DNA of 64,000 nucleotides from Brenneria bubanii (GTDB taxonomy: Bacteria > Pseudomonadota > Gammaproteobacteria > Enterobacterales > Enterobacteriaceae): positions 1-64,000 of the forward strand of contig NZ_JAKMAJ010000008.1 in the NCBI RefSeq assembly GCF_022378355.1. The letters run 5' to 3'. The notes below the pieces were generated by a model, which was not told the origin of the DNA, did no database searches, and worked only from the letters and a program-made list of their open reading frames with translations. Positions 43,522 through 52,713 of the stretch are shown in pieces (the first letter of the stretch is position 1; the number at the start of each line of letters is the position of its first letter). Position numbers and translations under genes: made by a program.

Positions 43522-43535
43522 GGTAAGTACTTACC
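43522..43535. promoter_or_regulatory. Perfect palindrome, likely HxlR operator
   Basis: GGTAAGTACTTACC is a perfect 14-base palindrome in the 145-base gap between the divergent HxlR regulator and qorB. A second ACTTAAC half-site is 10 bases away. Homodimeric HxlR regulators bind such inverted repeats; this is the natural operator candidate for both genes. Confidence 0.7.
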
Positions 43536-43636
43536 TTTAGATAGCATATCAGCTATAGTCATTTCCGTACACAATTTCCCCAATCAGACTTAAGGCATGC
43601 TGATAAATGGCATGTTAATTACTTAAGGAGATCATT

Positions 43637-44494
43637 ATGATCGCAGTAACAGGTGCAACCGGCCAGTTGGGCCAACTGGTTATCGCAGAATTACTTAAAC
43701 AGGTTCCAGCCAATGAGATCGTTGCCGCTGTACGTAACCCCGCCAAAGCCGAAGCGCTCAACGAGGCCGGTGTGAATGTCCGCCAGGCAGAATACAGCAA
43801 ACCGGAAACGTTAAAAACGGCCTTTGTCGGTGTCGATAAGCTTCTGTTGATCTCTTCCAGTGAAGTCGGTCAGCGCAGCGCGCAGCATCGGGCTGTTATT
43901 GACGCCGCTAAATCTGCAGGCGTGAAGCTTATTGCTTATACCAGTCTGTTAAACCTCGACGGCTCGAGCTTATTGCTCGCGGATGAGCACCGCGATACAG
44001 AAGCGGCGCTGAAATCGTCAGGCGTGCCTTATGTGTTATTACGTAACGGCTGGTACACCGAGAACTACGCCGCCAGCATCGCGCCGGCGCTGGCTCACCA
44101 TGCGTTTATCGGTTCAGCCGCCGGCGGTCGAATCGCCTCTGCACCGCGTATTGATTATGCACATGCCGCAGTTAAGGTGTTGTTGGCCGATAGCCAGGAA
44201 GGAAAAGTTTATGAGCTGGCGGGTGACGACAGCTATACGTTGAGCGAATTCTCGGCGGAAATCGCCCGCCAGTCCGGCAAAGAGGTTAGTTATGTCAATT
44301 TGCCGCAGGCAGATTTCGCTGCCGCACTCAAGGGCGCAGGTCTGCCGGACGGTCTGGCCGACGTATTGGCGGATTCTGACGTGGGCGCCAGCAAGGGCGC
44401 GCTGTATGATAACAGCCACACGCTGAGCCGCCTGCTGGGCCGTGCGACCGTGACTTATCAGCAAGTGATCGCGGATACCCTGAAGTCTCTTTGA
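43637..44494 (+). CDS. qorB: QorB-like NAD(P)H:quinone oxidoreductase (NmrA-type SDR)
   Basis: This 285-residue Rossmann protein has VTGATGQLGQLVIAELL, AAVRNPAKA, KLLLISSSEVGQR, RNGWYTENY and LADEHRDTEAALKSSG. It resembles E. coli QorB (YtfG), a quinone reductase that protects against toxic quinones. An AAGGAGA site stands before the ATG. The divergent HxlR gene and palindrome suggest induction by quinones or other electrophiles. A strong hairpin terminator follows. Confidence 0.9.
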   Translation: MIAVTGATGQLGQLVIAELLKQVPANEIVAAVRNPAKAEALNEAGVNVRQAEYSKPETLKTAFVGVDKLLLISSSEVGQRSAQHRAVIDAAKSAGVKLIAYTSLLNLDGSSLLLADEHRDTEAALKSSGVPYVLLRNGWYTENYAASIAPALAHHAFIGSAAGGRIASAPRIDYAHAAVKVLLADSQEGKVYELAGDDSYTLSEFSAEIARQSGKEVSYVNLPQADFAAALKGAGLPDGLADVLADSDVGASKGALYDNSHTLSRLLGRATVTYQQVIADTLKSL

Positions 44495-44555
44495 TCTTTT
44501 AGGCCACCTAGAATCAAGAGTTGTAGAGCCTGGCTAATTTGAGACTTACACATAT

Positions 44556-44583
44556 AAGGGAAGCAAATCGCTTCCCTTTTTTG
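44556..44583 (+). terminator. Rho-independent terminator of qorB
   Basis: A 9-bp stem (AAGGGAAGC / GCTTCCCTT) with a short loop is followed by a T-run, 60 bases behind the qorB stop. Confidence 0.85.
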
Positions 44584-44718
44584 CCATTTGACGATGACAA
44601 ATATCGCCTGTGCAAAAAATCATCAACCCGATGAGTCGCTGCCATCAGGAAAACCCGCAGCCTATGAATCCGAACGGCCTATCGTCTTTACCGGATACCT
44701 GTAAAAAGAGGGATTGTC

Positions 44719-44943
44719 TTATCCACGTCGTTTTTGAGCCGTTTTGTCGATTTCTCTGACCATGGTACTGAGCCTTCCGAACGGTAGTCTGGCAAGTGTC
44801 GCATTACCAGCCATAGCAACAACTTCACTCCAGCGCTTATGCATCGGTTTGGGGGGAACAATCGGCCATCCAGCTCCACCGGTTTTATTGAGAAAGTGAG
44901 GATCAGTTGAGGAAGGTGTAGTCTTATTTATTGCCACGGACAC
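44719..44943 (-). CDS. Doubtful small ORF in decayed region
   Basis: A minus-strand frame of 74 codons from a GTG contains PIVPPKPMHKRWSEVVAMAG and RLPFGRLSTMVREIDK, which reads like real protein. The frame stays open further upstream (to about 45000) without an ATG. It may be a truncated gene of a lost mobile element. I recognise no family and no ribosome site. Confidence 0.3.
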   Translation of the reverse strand: MSVAINKTTPSSTDPHFLNKTGGAGWPIVPPKPMHKRWSEVVAMAGNATLARLPFGRLSTMVREIDKTAQKRRG

Positions 44944-44979
44944 GGGGTATGACTTGTCCTCGCCGGCTTTTCCATGTGG

Positions 44980-45360
44980 GGGGGCGATTTTATGAACTCA
45001 ACTCCTAAGTTAAACTCTCTTATCTTCTGGCGCCTATTCCCCTGAATGATAAGACTAAAAACTCACTTGCTGATTACTTGAAAGCTGGCGAAGGCATGGA
45101 TTATGCCGGCTATAAGGAAGGGTATCCTGAAGAGGATGCGTACAGTGAAATGGCTTATTGAAGTCCACAAGCTTATCGATGCCGTAGTTGCCGAGGCTAA
45201 GCATGAGTTGAAATTTGAGTAGCCATCAACCACACCCGCGATGGCAGCCATCGCGCAGGTACTTCATCTGGGAAGAGGCCGAGCCCGGCCATGCCGAGGC
45301 TTGGCGAACACTGCTGGCGCGGTTACGCCAGAACAGCCAGAGGTAATGGTATTAGCAGCT
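44980..45360 (+). other. Plus-strand coding debris
   Basis: Three short plus-strand segments read like protein fragments in different frames: one with SLADYLKAGEGMDYAGYKEG (ending near 45161), one with VKWLIEVHKLIDAVVAEAK (ending near 45223), and one with RYFIWEEAEPGHAEAWRTLL (ending near 45346). Each ends in a stop shortly after. None has a proper start. Together they suggest the decayed tail of one or more accessory genes. The remainder of 44584-45456 shows nothing I recognise. Confidence 0.35.
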
Positions 45361-45456
45361 TCCACCATATAAAGTAGGTGATATTTAACTCTGCGTAACG
45401 GTCAGCTAAGCCAAGAGCGGACATTGATAATTGAAAAGAGAAATTCCGCTATGCAC

Positions 45457-46152
45457 TTATTTCCGAAGTTTTGCTGCTGCTTTTAAAGTAGCCTGCCGTC
45501 TCTTTTCTATAAATGGTGCAATCTGTTCCTTTGCTTTTTTTACCTGTTCTTCAGAGGCAGTACGGGGGGAGCCGCATGTAAAGGGAGGGGCGGGGTCATA
45601 TTCCATATGCAACTGAATATTCTGAGCAATATCACTGCCGTACATTTCTGACACCACGTTGAGAGCAAAATCTATACCTGAAGTCACACCTGCGCCGGTT
45701 ATACGGTTGCGGTCACGAACTACGCGCTCATTTACCGGCTCCGCACCTAATAGTGCGAGCTGCTCCAGAGAAGCCCAGTGCGTAGTTGCTTTATATCCAT
45801 CCAGAAGCCCTGCTGCGCCCAGAACAAGCGACCCAGTACATACCGAAGTCACCAGCTTTACATGTTTACTTTGAGTGCGGATAAACGAAAGGACTTCTTC
45901 GTCATCCATCAGATTTATTTGACCAGGCCCACCAGGGACACAAATTACATCCAGTTCGGGACATGTTTCAAATGTGGTTGTGGGCTGTATAGCCATTCCA
46001 CGATCAGAAACAACCAGATCCAAACTTTTCCAGATGAGATGAACTTTTGTGTTTGGCGCTCTTACGAAAACTTCATACGGGCCAGTAAGATCAAGCTGAG
46101 TAAGCGCCGGAAAAAGGAGCAGTCCAATTGATGAACATGCAGAATCACTCAT
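45457..46152 (-). CDS. DJ-1/PfpI family protein (isonitrile hydratase-like)
   Basis: From the ATG at 46152 (AAAGGA upstream) the 231-residue protein has IGLLLFPALTQLDLTGPYEVF, LDVICVPGGPGQINL and the nucleophile elbow SVCTGSLVLGAAGLLDGYKATTHW. The Cys followed by Thr-Gly and the Asp in LTQLDLTGP match the InhA-type isonitrile hydratase subgroup, so a hydratase or related activity is possible. A longer upstream frame lacks conserved residues. It has no clear partner gene here. Confidence 0.85.
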   Translation of the reverse strand: MSDSACSSIGLLLFPALTQLDLTGPYEVFVRAPNTKVHLIWKSLDLVVSDRGMAIQPTTTFETCPELDVICVPGGPGQINLMDDEEVLSFIRTQSKHVKLVTSVCTGSLVLGAAGLLDGYKATTHWASLEQLALLGAEPVNERVVRDRNRITGAGVTSGIDFALNVVSEMYGSDIAQNIQLHMEYDPAPPFTCGSPRTASEEQVKKAKEQIAPFIEKRRQATLKAAAKLRK

Positions 46153-46425
46153 AAAAAATCCTTTAAACTTAAAAAAGCATATTAAGACTGTTCTTTCATG
46201 AAAGCCAACTGCATTGTGTAATGGAAAAAGTGCGCTTGTTGATGTTTTTGTCGGTGATGCCGCCCCTGACTGGCCAGCGATCTGATTGGTCTTTGGAACC
46301 CCCCCTGTGCCAATTCGATGCAAAGCGGTTTGAATCGATCAGATGCCACCAACTGAATACGAAAACCAGTATTATCAACGGCTCGGAAGTGTCTAGATTA
46401 TCCGTGGCGATTCATAGAGGATGTA

Positions 46426-47334
46426 ATGAAAAGTGATAAAAGTAGACTCGACAAGGTCTTAGTAGACGTTAAAGAATGGGCGTCAGATGGATTCCCCCCC
46501 CAGGGGCGACTTGAGACCTATTTAAGTGGGCATGGATATCTTCGTCTCGCCGCTATTGATTTATTCAAGTACGGGATGGAGAAAGTTAATCAAAGTCTGA
46601 TCGCTGCAATAGAAAAGGAATATGTGTATGCCAATATCCGCATGACACATGCGTTTACGCGAATGTCTCTTGCTAAAATTCTGGATATTTTAGAAAGGAA
46701 AGGGTCTGACCAACTAATTGTTGGCAATCTAGATAGCGTTACACATTTGATGTTTGGAGCAATTGCGACCGGTCAGCCCGAACTGGTGCCGCCATTCCAT
46801 CATGCGGTGTTCGATGGCATAAAAGATGGATATGGCATTCATGATGGACGCAAGCCTCCAATCAGTTCCACGCTCCGCTACGCCGCCTTTGGTCTGACTA
46901 TCATCGGCGACTGGCTGGGAAAACCCCTGGATCTGGATAAGCACGCTTTGCCATGGGACCCTGCCTGGGGCCAATTGGCGGCGCACTGGCGCGAACCCGA
47001 TCTGGATAAATTCCTGCCCGTCCTTCTGGGGGCCTGCGATACCCACGTCGAGCGTATTGCCGTGACCGAGCGGGAAGCCAACCAGCAAGCTAAACAATTC
47101 GAATTCAACTCTGTATTCCTCGCGGTGCATCCCACAGAGATCCTGGCGGTGCTGCGTCTGCGCGAATCACTGGGGCTGCCGAATCCAGACCACATCGGCC
47201 ATCCATTAATGCAAACGCCTTACGCCGCTATCACCTGCCAGCCCGGTGAGGTGACGAAGCGCGATGAATTGCTTGACCGTTTTCTTAAAGTGGTTCGTCA
47301 GCGTGATCCACAGGTGTTGCCGCCAGGAATATAG
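46426..47334 (+). CDS. Immunity-like protein upstream of a truncated PAAR gene
   Basis: This is a 302-residue cytoplasmic protein, mostly helical. The C-terminal two thirds (LRYAAFGLTIIGDWLGKPLDL, DLDKFLPVLLGACDTHVER, HPTEILAVLRLRESLGLPNPDHIGHPLM) resembles in layout the PoNi-type (DUF1910/DUF1911) immunity proteins that protect against PoNe DNase effectors. That resemblance is tentative. A PAAR gene starts 17 bases downstream, which is where the cognate effector of such proteins lies, but it is cut off after about 27 codons. Confidence 0.55.
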   Translation: MKSDKSRLDKVLVDVKEWASDGFPPQGRLETYLSGHGYLRLAAIDLFKYGMEKVNQSLIAAIEKEYVYANIRMTHAFTRMSLAKILDILERKGSDQLIVGNLDSVTHLMFGAIATGQPELVPPFHHAVFDGIKDGYGIHDGRKPPISSTLRYAAFGLTIIGDWLGKPLDLDKHALPWDPAWGQLAAHWREPDLDKFLPVLLGACDTHVERIAVTEREANQQAKQFEFNSVFLAVHPTEILAVLRLRESLGLPNPDHIGHPLMQTPYAAITCQPGEVTKRDELLDRFLKVVRQRDPQVLPPGI

Positions 47335-47351
47335 AAATAAGGAGAAAAAAC

Positions 47352-47432
47352 ATGTCGGGACGTGGCGCGATTCGTCTGGGAGACGCTCATTCAGGGGGCG
47401 GGAAAACGATCGAAGCCAGCGGTTTTCCGGTT
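47352..47432 (+). pseudogene. PAAR-protein gene truncated after 27 codons
   Basis: The frame starts after an AAGGAGA-like site with MSGRGAIRLGDAHSGGGKTI and EASGFPV, the typical beginning of a PAAR-repeat T6SS spike-tip protein. From about 47432 on the sequence is the complement of an integrase gene, so the PAAR domain and any C-terminal effector are gone. The frame happens to stay open to 47540, which would make a nonsense fusion of 62 residues. Confidence 0.75.
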
Positions 47433-48220
47433 AGCTTCGCGTGTGGCTGGAATGATCCAGATTTTGTTTCTGAAATCGATCTCAGACCAACGGGCAAAAC
47501 GCAGTTCACTGGAACGGATAAACAGGTGCAGGGTGAGTGAGACCGCCAAGCGGGTTAATTCACGTCCTTGCTTGTAGTCCTCAATGCTAGCCAACAGCTC
47601 CGGCAGTCGCTCCAGTGGAAGGGCAGGGTAATGACGTTTAACTGGAGGGGCGGTAATGCCATCCAAATTTTGTGCTCTATTAATTCCTGATGCACGGCAT
47701 GACGCATGATGTTGAACATATGCTGCCGGGTACGGGCCGCCACTTCCAGTAGGCCTTTTTTCTCAATCTCTTTCAGTAGGTCGATGAAGTGGCGATTTTT
47801 CAGTTCTGTGACCGGCAGGTGTCCAATTATTGGGAAGATATGGTTATTCATGCTGGCGAGCAGACGGGCGGCATGGTTCTCTGACCATGAGCGGTTGCTT
47901 TTATGCCACTTCAATGCCGCATGCTTGAAGGTTTTTTCTGGTGAGGAAGAGGTTCTTTCAGCAGAGTGCAGCTGTGCGGGGTTAATATGCTGCGCCAGCA
48001 ATTTGCGGATACCGTCACGCTGCTGACGAGCGTCGGCCAGAGATACATCAGGGTAGGCACCTAAGCCGAGGCGGGATTCTTTTCTATTGATACGATATTT
48101 GAGATACCAGAGACGTGAACCGCTTGGATTAACTAAAAGGTATAGACCGTGAGAATCGGAGACTTTGAAGGGTTTTGCGGATGGTTTTAAGTTGCGGATT
48201 TTTGAGTCGTTAAGAGACAT
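47433..48220 (-). pseudogene. Tyrosine integrase (P4-type), frameshifted and truncated
   Basis: The start at 48220 gives the P4-integrase N-terminal domain (MSLNDSKIRNLKPSAKPFKV, GLYLLVNPSGSRLWYLKYR, LGLGAYPDVSLADAR). Near 47668 the frame shifts: the expected continuation (DGITAPPVKRHYPALPLERL, LFIRSSELRFARWSEIDF) is in another frame, consistent with a one-base loss. The gene then stops abruptly at IIPATREA, where PAAR sequence begins, so the catalytic His-Arg-Tyr part is missing. It sits 161 bases from the 3' end of tRNA-Asn, the usual place for the integrase of an island inserted there. Confidence 0.88.
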
Positions 48221-48381
48221 TTGGGGGTCACTCCGTCATCGAACCAACTTGACCCCAAATCTGACCACCAAATTCTCCCGATGCGGAGGGTAAACTGAAA
48301 ATGCATCGGGAAGACTTTTCACGCCAACCTATTGAATCCGAATCACATAAGGATTCGCAAAGCGGCATGAAAACAAGAATA

Positions 48382-48457
48382 TGGCTCCCCTGACTGGACT
48401 CGAACCAGTGACATACGGATTAACAGTCCGCCGTTCTACCGACTGAACTACAGAGGA
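48382..48457 (-). tRNA. tRNA-Asn (GTT)
   Basis: On the minus strand the sequence begins TCCTCTGTAGTTCAGTCGG, has the anticodon GTT in CTGTTAATC, the T-arm GGTTCGAGTCC and an encoded CCA end. It folds as a full cloverleaf; the acceptor stem has one G-U pair because the 3' strand is CAGGGGA. The 3' end faces the broken integrase, as expected for an attachment site. The 321 bases on the other side (48458-48778) hold no gene I can support. Confidence 0.97.
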
Positions 48458-48778
48458 ATCGTGTGAACGGGGCGCATCATAACGAGGTGCTCAGCGCATG
48501 TCAAAGGTGGAAACAACAAATTTGGTCTGTTTGGCGAGAGAATGCGCAACTTGCCGCTATTATGAGTCATAGGGCGCGTTATTGCTGATTTTTAATGTTG
48601 GCACAGGGGAATATCCGCGCGATTATTTTTATGTCATGGCGATGGCGCCGGCAACGAACGCGGTTTCTGATGTGTATCGGCCGGAATGGACCTGCCCCCA
48701 GGAGATAGGTGTGCGGCAACGGAGATTTCCGCCACCGCAGAGCATAGCAATGGATCAGCGCGGTATGACGCGGATATA

Positions 48779-49495
48779 TCAGGCGGCGGCTTCGTTTCTG
48801 TGTGTGTGGCTGAAATACCATTCGACGGTTTTTTTGATCAGCGCTTCAGTTGCATCAATATAGCTTTCCGGTGATTTCTTTATTTCATTTTCCAGAATCA
48901 AAGGAAGCTCGGTACAGCCCAGAATGATTTTTTCAACGCCGTCTTGCAACATGCGCATTTTTATTGGCGAGAGAATTTGATAAGCGGTCAGGGCATCACC
49001 GGATTTATAGGCATAAATACTTTCCATCACCAGATTTTGCTCATCTTCTGTCGGCGTATGGCAGTAAATATGTTGTTTGCTCATCTGGTTTTGATAAATT
49101 TTCGCCCTGACGGTGGCGGTGGTCGCCAGCAACCCTACGCTGGTGATGTTTTTATCCTGAATAACCTGACATGCTGCATCAATAATGCTGATCATTTTGA
49201 CGCGGGTATGTAATTTTAATTCATTAAACCAATAGTGAGCCGTATTACACGGAATGATAATGCACTCTGCGCCGGCATTCTCCAATATTTTCATATACTG
49301 GATCATCTTTTCCAGCGGCGACGCGCCATGGTCAAGAATACATTTCGTTCTGTCCGGAATATCCGGAATGGAAACGGCGATCATCGGGATATGATCCTGG
49401 TCTCGATAGGCGGGGGTATTTCTTATCAACTTTTGCATGGCGTCAACGGTCGCGCCCGGACCCATGCCACCAAGAATGCCTACTAGACTGTTCAT
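48779..49495 (-). CDS. Aspartate/glutamate racemase family protein
   Basis: This 238-residue protein has the N-terminal VGILGGMGPGATVD, the first catalytic Cys in CIIIPCNTAHYW (near residue 83) and the second in KIILGCTELPLIL (near residue 193), so both acid/base cysteines are present. The family interconverts L- and D-forms of aspartate, glutamate or related amino acids; E. coli YgeA is a relative. It is divergent from a LysR gene and close to a GltP/DctA-type symporter, suggesting use of an acidic amino acid. Confidence 0.92.
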   Translation of the reverse strand: MNSLVGILGGMGPGATVDAMQKLIRNTPAYRDQDHIPMIAVSIPDIPDRTKCILDHGASPLEKMIQYMKILENAGAECIIIPCNTAHYWFNELKLHTRVKMISIIDAACQVIQDKNITSVGLLATTATVRAKIYQNQMSKQHIYCHTPTEDEQNLVMESIYAYKSGDALTAYQILSPIKMRMLQDGVEKIILGCTELPLILENEIKKSPESYIDATEALIKKTVEWYFSHTHRNEAAA

Positions 49496-49643
49496 GCTGC
49501 TGCCTTATTGCGTTCTGAAACTGACAGCATAATTGCATATCTGCTTGGGATGTGAATTGCTAAAATCCCATCTGCTATGTATGATTTGCATAGCTCATCG
49601 GTTTTTCATGCTTTAATCGGGTTTGCCAACGCGGTGAAATATC

Positions 49644-50534
49644 ATGCTGAATAATATCGAAACAAAATGGCTTTATGACTTTATTGCTCTGGAAGAGTAT
49701 CGGAGTTTCACGGTCGCGGCAGAAAAAAGAAATATATCTCAGTCATCATTCAGTCGACGCATCCGTGCGCTGGAAACGGCTATCGGCTTCGATATCTTTG
49801 ACCGTACTTCCTCACCATTGCAATTAACTGAGCAGGGCCGTGTTTTTCATGCTCATATTCGTAATACGTTGGATGACTTAGAATATCAGTTAAATAAATT
49901 ACACGGCGGCAGTAATTATAAGAACAAAATCACTATTGCCGCCGCACATTCACTGTCAGTTTTCATTATGCCTGATTTATTAAAAGCGGTGCCGGAATCT
50001 CAGGAGAAGATATTTTATGTTGAATCCATTGATGTCGATGAGGCGGTATTAAATCTTAAGGACGGGCGCAGTGATTTTATCCTCTCTTTTTATAATGAAG
50101 ATTTAATGTCCGAGCCTTTTATGCATGCAAAGGTACTGGAGTCCCGGCTTTATCCTGTCTGTGCATGCGACAGTGCCGGAAAGCCGTTATTTGATATTCA
50201 TTCCCCTACGCTGCCCTTGCTGAACTATACCGACAACAGCTATATGGGGCGTCAGGTAAACCGTTACCTTGCCAGCACCGACAGTAATAAATTTGCCGTT
50301 ACTTTTGTTTCATCAATGAGCGATTTACTTAAGCGGATGGCTAAACAAGGGTTCGGCATTGCATGGCTGCCTGATTATTCGATCCAGGACGAGTTGAACG
50401 ATAAAACGCTGGCTATCGTCAATATGGAAAATGCGTTGATGCGGATGGGGGTCTATATCTACCGGCTGGATACCAAGCTGAACATGGCGTCAGAAAAATT
50501 TTGGCGCTATGTAAAAAGTCTGCGTCAGCATTAG
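49644..50534 (+). CDS. LysR-type transcriptional regulator
   Basis: The protein has 296 residues. The N-terminal helix-turn-helix (ALEEYRSFTVAAEKRNISQSSF, RRIRALETAIGFDIFDR) is followed by a typical effector-binding domain (LKDGRSDFILSFYNED, KQGFGIAWLPDYSI). It is divergent from the racemase gene with 148 bases between, the classic LysR arrangement, and convergent with the symporter gene. It probably controls the racemase and perhaps the transporter in response to their substrate. Confidence 0.93.
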   Translation: MLNNIETKWLYDFIALEEYRSFTVAAEKRNISQSSFSRRIRALETAIGFDIFDRTSSPLQLTEQGRVFHAHIRNTLDDLEYQLNKLHGGSNYKNKITIAAAHSLSVFIMPDLLKAVPESQEKIFYVESIDVDEAVLNLKDGRSDFILSFYNEDLMSEPFMHAKVLESRLYPVCACDSAGKPLFDIHSPTLPLLNYTDNSYMGRQVNRYLASTDSNKFAVTFVSSMSDLLKRMAKQGFGIAWLPDYSIQDELNDKTLAIVNMENALMRMGVYIYRLDTKLNMASEKFWRYVKSLRQH

Positions 50535-50538
50535 TGGA

Positions 50539-50567
50539 TAAAAAACGGCGACCGTAAAGGCCGCCGT
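50539..50567 (-). terminator. Terminator between the LysR and symporter genes
   Basis: On the minus strand a stem of ACGGCG / CGCCGT with a short loop is followed directly by TTTTTT, ending transcription of the symporter gene. On the plus strand the same hairpin lies just behind the LysR stop. Confidence 0.75.
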
Positions 50568-50592
50568 GATTAAGAAGAACGCGAGCGATTAA

Positions 50593-51888
50593 TTACCGAT
50601 TCGCATTGGCCTCTTTATATTCAATTTCTTCGTCTTCTTCTTCTTCCGGCGCGCCGATGCTGTTTTCCAGCTTGGCGACCACGGCGGTAGAGATGCTATT
50701 GCCAATAACGTTGGTGGCAGTACGGCCCATATCAAGGAATTGGTCGATGCCGATAATCAGCAGAATACCGGCTTCCGGTAGGCTAAACATCGGCAGCGTG
50801 GCGGCAACAACCACGACGGAAGCTCGCGCTACGCCCGCCATCCCTTTACTGGTGATCATCAGCGTCAGCAGAATCAGGATTTGCTGCGTCAGGCTTAAAT
50901 CAATGTTATACGCCTGAGCGATAAACAGGATCGCAAAAGACTGATACATCATTGAGCCGTCCAGGTTGAACGAATAGCCCAGCGGCAGTACAAAACTGGT
51001 GATTTTCTTCGGTACGCCGAACTTGGTCAGCGCTTCCATGGTTTTTGGATAGGCAGATTCGCTACTGGCAGTGGCGAAAGCCAGCATGGTCGGTTCACGG
51101 ATCAGCCTTCCCAGTTTGATAATCGGCTTGCCAAGGAACGCATAGCCAATCAGGAATAGGACGGTCCACAACAAAATCAGTCCAAGATAGAATTCGCCAA
51201 TCAGCTTGCCGAAGTCATACAGCAGGCCCAAACCTTCAGTGGTAATGGCGGATGCGATGGCGGCAAATACCGCGATAGGCGCTAGACCCATTACATAGTC
51301 CGTCACGCGGAACATGATTTTGGCCAGTTCTTCAATCATGGAGGAAATCACGCTCGCATTTTTGTTTTTATGTTTCACATAGGCAAGCGCGGAACCGAAG
51401 AACAGCGAGAAGACCAGAATTTGCAGAATTTCATTGTTTGCCATCGCTTCAACGATACTTTTCGGGAAAATATGGCTGATGAAGCTCTTAAGCGTAAAGC
51501 CGTCGGTGTTCAGCCCGGTGGCGACATGGGCGGCATTGACCGGCGCTTCCAGGTTCATTCCCGCGCCGGGCTGGAAGAAGTTAGCCAGAACCATACCGAT
51601 AAACAGGGAAAGAAGGGAGGCCGTAACAAACCAAATCATGGCTTTCAGACCAATACGCCCGACCGCCGATGAATTTCCCATACTTGCCAGACCCGAAACC
51701 AGGGTGGCGAACACCAGCGGGGCAATGATCATCTTGATCAAACGCAGGAAAATATCGGTAACCATATTGAAATAAGAGGCAATTTCTTTCGCACGTCCGC
51801 CATCAAGATATTGATGACATAGCCATCCAACTAATATCCCTAATAAGATAGCGATGGCTATCTGTATAACTAACTTCTGCCTTTGCAT
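50593..51888 (-). CDS. Dicarboxylate/amino acid:cation symporter (DAACS family)
   Basis: This is a glutamate/aspartate or C4-dicarboxylate carrier of about 431 residues with eight helices and two re-entrant loops. SSESAYPKTMEAL is the Ser-rich hairpin and GYSFNLDGSMMYQSF and TSKGMAGV the substrate-binding segments, followed by IDQFLDMGRTATNVIGN. The C-terminal tail is unusually acidic (PEEEEDEEIEY). The ATG at 51888 has GAGG upstream; a longer frame adds 12 unlikely residues. GltP-like and DctA-like members are hard to separate by eye, but the racemase next door favours aspartate or glutamate. Confidence 0.92.
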   Translation of the reverse strand: MQRQKLVIQIAIAILLGILVGWLCHQYLDGGRAKEIASYFNMVTDIFLRLIKMIIAPLVFATLVSGLASMGNSSAVGRIGLKAMIWFVTASLLSLFIGMVLANFFQPGAGMNLEAPVNAAHVATGLNTDGFTLKSFISHIFPKSIVEAMANNEILQILVFSLFFGSALAYVKHKNKNASVISSMIEELAKIMFRVTDYVMGLAPIAVFAAIASAITTEGLGLLYDFGKLIGEFYLGLILLWTVLFLIGYAFLGKPIIKLGRLIREPTMLAFATASSESAYPKTMEALTKFGVPKKITSFVLPLGYSFNLDGSMMYQSFAILFIAQAYNIDLSLTQQILILLTLMITSKGMAGVARASVVVVAATLPMFSLPEAGILLIIGIDQFLDMGRTATNVIGNSISTAVVAKLENSIGAPEEEEDEEIEYKEANANR

Positions 51889-52713
51889 GTTAACCTCATG
51901 TTGGTGAATAGATTCAGACAACACACAGTATTATTGCCGGGTGACGAATCGGTACGTATTCCTTGAACGCATCAATTCAGCACCCTTAACTGTTATTGGG
52001 GGTGTTGTGTCTGACTGCCTGATATTACATGGATTCTTGTCTTTTACCGTTTTTTCTATGTGACGAATTGCAAATTATAACAATTTGATGCGAAAAAAAC
52101 ACGGCTACGGGGCCATCGCCGTCTGCCGACGGATTGTGTTTGGCTAAGATAGGGTGTTGATATTTATAATAAAAATAGTTTATTATAGTGGTTTTTCAAG
52201 GATTCCCAAGCATAAGATATTGTGATATTATATTTTCTTATGATCAAAGGTGTTTTAGCAATAAATGGAATTTTATTCAGGTATTATTTGGGTCGTTTTA
52301 TTTATGGCGATTTAATTGCTCTGCGCCTATCAAGAGATTATGGAGCTGTCTAGTTATAAATATTATATTTCAAATAAAGTAATTAACGTTGTCGATTATT
52401 CAATCAGCAGGCGTAATGAGATACAGAAGAATTGTTTTATTTTGATAAATAAAAGTGTTGTTTTTGTTAATTGATAAAATCATGGCGGTGAAATTTAATT
52501 GAGAATGATACATAAAGCGATGCCGTGATCCTGGTATCCAACGCGTTCAGCGATGAGCGAATGGTTCTTATTATTATTTCCTGAGGGGCGGCTTAAATTA
52601 GCGTCAGTCAAGTACGATTCAGATCAACCTATTGACATGGCGGCATAGGTTTTTGGTCCGTTAACTCCTACACTATTAACCACATTATTCATGGCGATTT
52701 TATTGTGGTAGCT
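51889..52713. other. Long AT-rich gap before the sigma-54 activator gene
   Basis: No gene could be supported in about 825 bases. It should contain the promoter of the symporter (minus strand) and of the FhlA-type activator (plus strand). A short plus-strand frame at 52188-52382 has no recognisable content. I saw no sigma-54-type promoter or clear operator. Confidence 0.5.

Noticed and set aside
48582-48863. Plus-strand frame of 93 codons beside tRNA-Asn
   Set aside because: It overlaps the 3' end of the racemase gene on the other strand and has no similarity I can recognise.
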